Of a DNA stretch of 64,000 nucleotides, positions 61,976 through 64,000 are shown piece by piece. Origin of the DNA: JADJPO01 sp046330955. GTDB lineage: Bacteria; Actinomycetota; Actinomycetes; Actinomycetales; Kineosporiaceae. Location: contig JAXLRT010000016.1 of NCBI GenBank assembly GCA_046330955.1, positions 72,390 to 136,389 of the forward strand, given 5' to 3'. Within the stretch, counting starts at the first letter, position 1. Each line of letters starts with the position of its first letter. The position numbers and the translations under genes were made by a program. The notes below the pieces were generated by a model. The model saw only the letters and a list, made by a program, of their open reading frames with translations. It was not told the DNA's origin and did no database searches.

Positions 61976-64000
61976 ATGACACAGCTGCGGCGCGTGGCGA
62001 TCGTCAACCGGGGCGAGGCCGCCATGCGGCTGATCCATGCCGTCCGGGAGCTCTCGGCGCGCACCGGGGAGCCGATCGAGACCATCGCCCTGCACACCGA
62101 CGGCGAACGCACGGCGATGTTCGTGCGCGAGGCCGACCACGCTCATGCCCTCGGCCCGGCCTCCGCCCGGCCCTACCTCGATCACGCCGTCCTCGAACGG
62201 GCGCTGCGCGAGACCCGGGCGGACGCCGCGTGGGTGGGTTGGGGGTTCGTCGCCGAGGACGCCGCCTTCGCCGAGCTCTGCGAACGCCTCGGCGTCGTCT
62301 TCGTCGGCCCGACCCCGGCGGCGATGCGCGACCTGGGCGACAAGATCGCCTCCAAGATCATCGCCGAGCAGGCCGGGGTGCCGGTCGCCGCGTGGAGCAA
62401 CGGGCCGTTGCCCGACCTGGCCACGGCGCTGGAGCACGCCGGGCGCATCGGGTACCCGATGATGCTCAAGGCCGCCGCCGGTGGCGGTGGCCGAGGCATC
62501 CGCGTGGTGCGCAGCGATGCCGAGCTCAGCGAGGTGTTCGAACGCACCCGCGACGAGGCGCTGCGTGCCTTCGGCAGCGACGTGGTGTTCCTGGAACGCC
62601 TGGTCACCGGCGCCCGGCACGTCGAGGTGCAGCTGATCGGCGACGGCCAGGGCACGGCGTGGGCGCTCGGCGTGCGCGACTGTTCGGTGCAGCGGCGCAA
62701 CCAGAAGGTGATCGAGGAATCGGCCTCGGTGGCGCTGGACGCCGACCAGGTGGCGCTGCTGAAGGAGTCGGCGTCGCGGCTGGCGCTGGCCGTGGGGTAT
62801 CGCGGCGCGGGAACGGCCGAGTTCCTCTACCAGCCGCAGGAACGCAGCTTCGCCTTCCTCGAGGTGAACACGCGGCTGCAGGTGGAACATCCGGTCACCG
62901 AGCTGACCACCGGGCTCGACCTGGTCGCGCTGCAACTCGGCGTCGCCGCCGGCCTGACGTTGCCCGACCTGGTCGGGCAGCAGCCCGGCGAGACCGGGCA
63001 CGCCGTCGAGGCCCGGCTCAACGCCGAGGACCCCGACCGGGACTTCGCACCGGCCCCGGGCAGGATCTCGTTGCTGCGCCTGGCAACCGGGCCCGGCCTG
63101 CGCATCGACACCGGGGTCGGCGAGGGTGACCTGATCCCCGCGGACTTCGACTCGATGATCGCCAAGGTGATCGCCTACGGCACCGACCGCGAGCAGGCCC
63201 TGGCCCGGCTGCGCCGCGCGCTCGAGGACACCACGGTGGTCATCGAGGGCGGGACGACGAACAAGTCGTTCATCCTCGACCTGCTGGCCCGAACCGAGGT
63301 TCGCGACGGCACTGCCGACACCGGCTGGATCGACCGGGAACGCGCCGCGGGCGGCCTGACCAACCACCGGCATGCCGGAATCGCCTTGGTGGCCGCGGGA
63401 ATCGACGCCTACGACGAGGCCCAGCGCACCGAGCGCAACCGGTTCCTGGCCACCGCCTGGGGCGGTCGCCCCCAGGGGCGCCACGAGGCAGGCCGCGAGT
63501 TCGCGCTCGGATTGCGCGGCACCACCCACGAACTCGCCGTGGCCCAGGTCGGCCTGGACCGCTACCGGGTCAGCGTCGACGGCGACGTGGTGGAGGCCAC
63601 TCTCGAACGGCTCGGCCCGTTCACCGGCCGGTTGGCCGTCGAGGACAGCACCCACAAGGTGGTGATGGCCACGCACGCGGCGTCCCACCTGGTCGAGGTG
63701 GACGCCGCGGTGCACCGCATCACCAAGGATTCCGGTGGCGTGCTGCCCTCGCCGGCACCGGCGCTGGTGGTGGCCCTGCCGGTGGCCGCCGGGGACGTCG
63801 TCGCCGCCGGCGCTCCGGTGATCGTGCTGGAGTCCATGAAGATGGAGACCGTGATCCCGGCGCCGTACGCGGCGCGGGTGCGAGAACTGTTGGTGGGCGA
63901 GGGCGATCAGGTCGGTGCGGGTCATCCGCTGCTCGCCCTGGAGCCGATCGAGGAGGAGGGCGACGGCGTCGCCGCGCAGGCCGACCCGGCACCTCAGGCC
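61976..64000 (+). CDS. Acyl-CoA carboxylase, biotin carboxylase and carrier domains (3' truncated)
   Basis: The first 675 codons run off the window. The N-terminal biotin carboxylase has AIVNRGEAAMRLIHAV, the ATP-grasp glycine loop KAAAGGGGRGIRVV, FLERLVTGARHVEVQLIGD and FLEVNTRLQVEHPVTELTTG. A biotin carrier domain has ESMKMETVIPAPY with the biotinylated Lys near 622. GWGFVAE and the still-open linker (EEEGDGVAAQADPAPQA) suggest the large fused form with a carboxyltransferase domain beyond the edge. It would carboxylate acetyl- or another acyl-CoA; the substrate is not deducible. Confidence 0.9.
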   Translation, partial: MTQLRRVAIVNRGEAAMRLIHAVRELSARTGEPIETIALHTDGERTAMFVREADHAHALGPASARPYLDHAVLERALRETRADAAWVGWGFVAEDAAFAELCERLGVVFVGPTPAAMRDLGDKIASKIIAEQAGVPVAAWSNGPLPDLATALEHAGRIGYPMMLKAAAGGGGRGIRVVRSDAELSEVFERTRDEALRAFGSDVVFLERLVTGARHVEVQLIGDGQGTAWALGVRDCSVQRRNQKVIEESASVALDADQVALLKESASRLALAVGYRGAGTAEFLYQPQERSFAFLEVNTRLQVEHPVTELTTGLDLVALQLGVAAGLTLPDLVGQQPGETGHAVEARLNAEDPDRDFAPAPGRISLLRLATGPGLRIDTGVGEGDLIPADFDSMIAKVIAYGTDREQALARLRRALEDTTVVIEGGTTNKSFILDLLARTEVRDGTADTGWIDRERAAGGLTNHRHAGIALVAAGIDAYDEAQRTERNRFLATAWGGRPQGRHEAGREFALGLRGTTHELAVAQVGLDRYRVSVDGDVVEATLERLGPFTGRLAVEDSTHKVVMATHAASHLVEVDAAVHRITKDSGGVLPSPAPALVVALPVAAGDVVAAGAPVIVLESMKMETVIPAPYAARVRELLVGEGDQVGAGHPLLALEPIEEEGDGVAAQADPAPQA

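Noticed and set aside
1..64000. tRNA, rRNA, riboswitch or complete insertion sequence
   Set aside because: None was recognised by reading; no transposase-like frame or terminal repeats with target duplication were seen.

Overview
The window is very GC-rich and densely coded. Short overlaps (ATGA/GTGA) and many GTG and TTG starts suggest a motile high-GC actinobacterium, perhaps of the Kineosporiales type; this placement is inferred from gene content, and no rRNA or tRNA gene is present to test it.

Layout: (1) 1-4156 (-): etfB, etfA and a membrane Fe-S/heme EtfD-type oxidoreductase, followed by the start of another gene. (2) 4454-6912 (-): an AMIN-like lipoprotein and formate-tetrahydrofolate ligase. 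(3) 7316-14531: a polyhydroxybutyrate (PHB) locus with thiolase, a small granule or synthase-partner protein, class III-like PhaC, acetoacetyl-CoA reductase, phasin, 3-hydroxybutyrate dehydrogenase, a second PhaC/depolymerase-like hydrolase and an XRE regulator. A second EtfD-type gene follows (14778-17099). (4) 17208-61877: an almost complete flagellar locus. flgN-flgK-flgL-fliW-csrA run leftwards. Running rightwards are a FliA/WhiG-type sigma factor, fliC, fliD, fliS, a small FliT-position gene, a glycosyltransferase, flgB, flgC, fliEFGHIJ, an NlpC/P60-lytic transglycosylase fusion, fliK, flgD, flgE, flbD, motAB, fliL-fliQ, fliR, flhB, flhA and a degenerate FlhF-like gene. (5) 61976 to the edge: an acyl-CoA carboxylase with biotin carboxylase and biotin carrier domains, truncated by the window.

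Two non-core blocks interrupt the flagellar locus. Between fliQ and fliR lie a chemoreceptor fused to a C-terminal PilZ domain, an OafA-type acyltransferase with an SGNH domain, and an unrecognised secreted protein. Between flhB and flhA lie a perfect 32-bp inverted repeat, an SOS-box-preceded DUF222/HNH gene split by a -1 frameshift, and a SipW/TasA-like pair.

Regulation can partly be read from the sequence. Boxes resembling CTCA-N14/15-GCCGAT precede fliC, flgN (minus strand), flbD-motAB, the chemoreceptor gene, flhA and perhaps the sigma gene itself, suggesting a FliA-type regulon. The flagellin leader has a perfect hairpin with GGA in its loop followed by a GGA-containing Shine-Dalgarno, while fliW and csrA lie nearby. 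This is the expected architecture of a CsrA-FliW flagellin switch. The Etf, PHB and carboxylase genes together suggest that acyl-CoA oxidation, carbon storage and motility genes are neighbours here.
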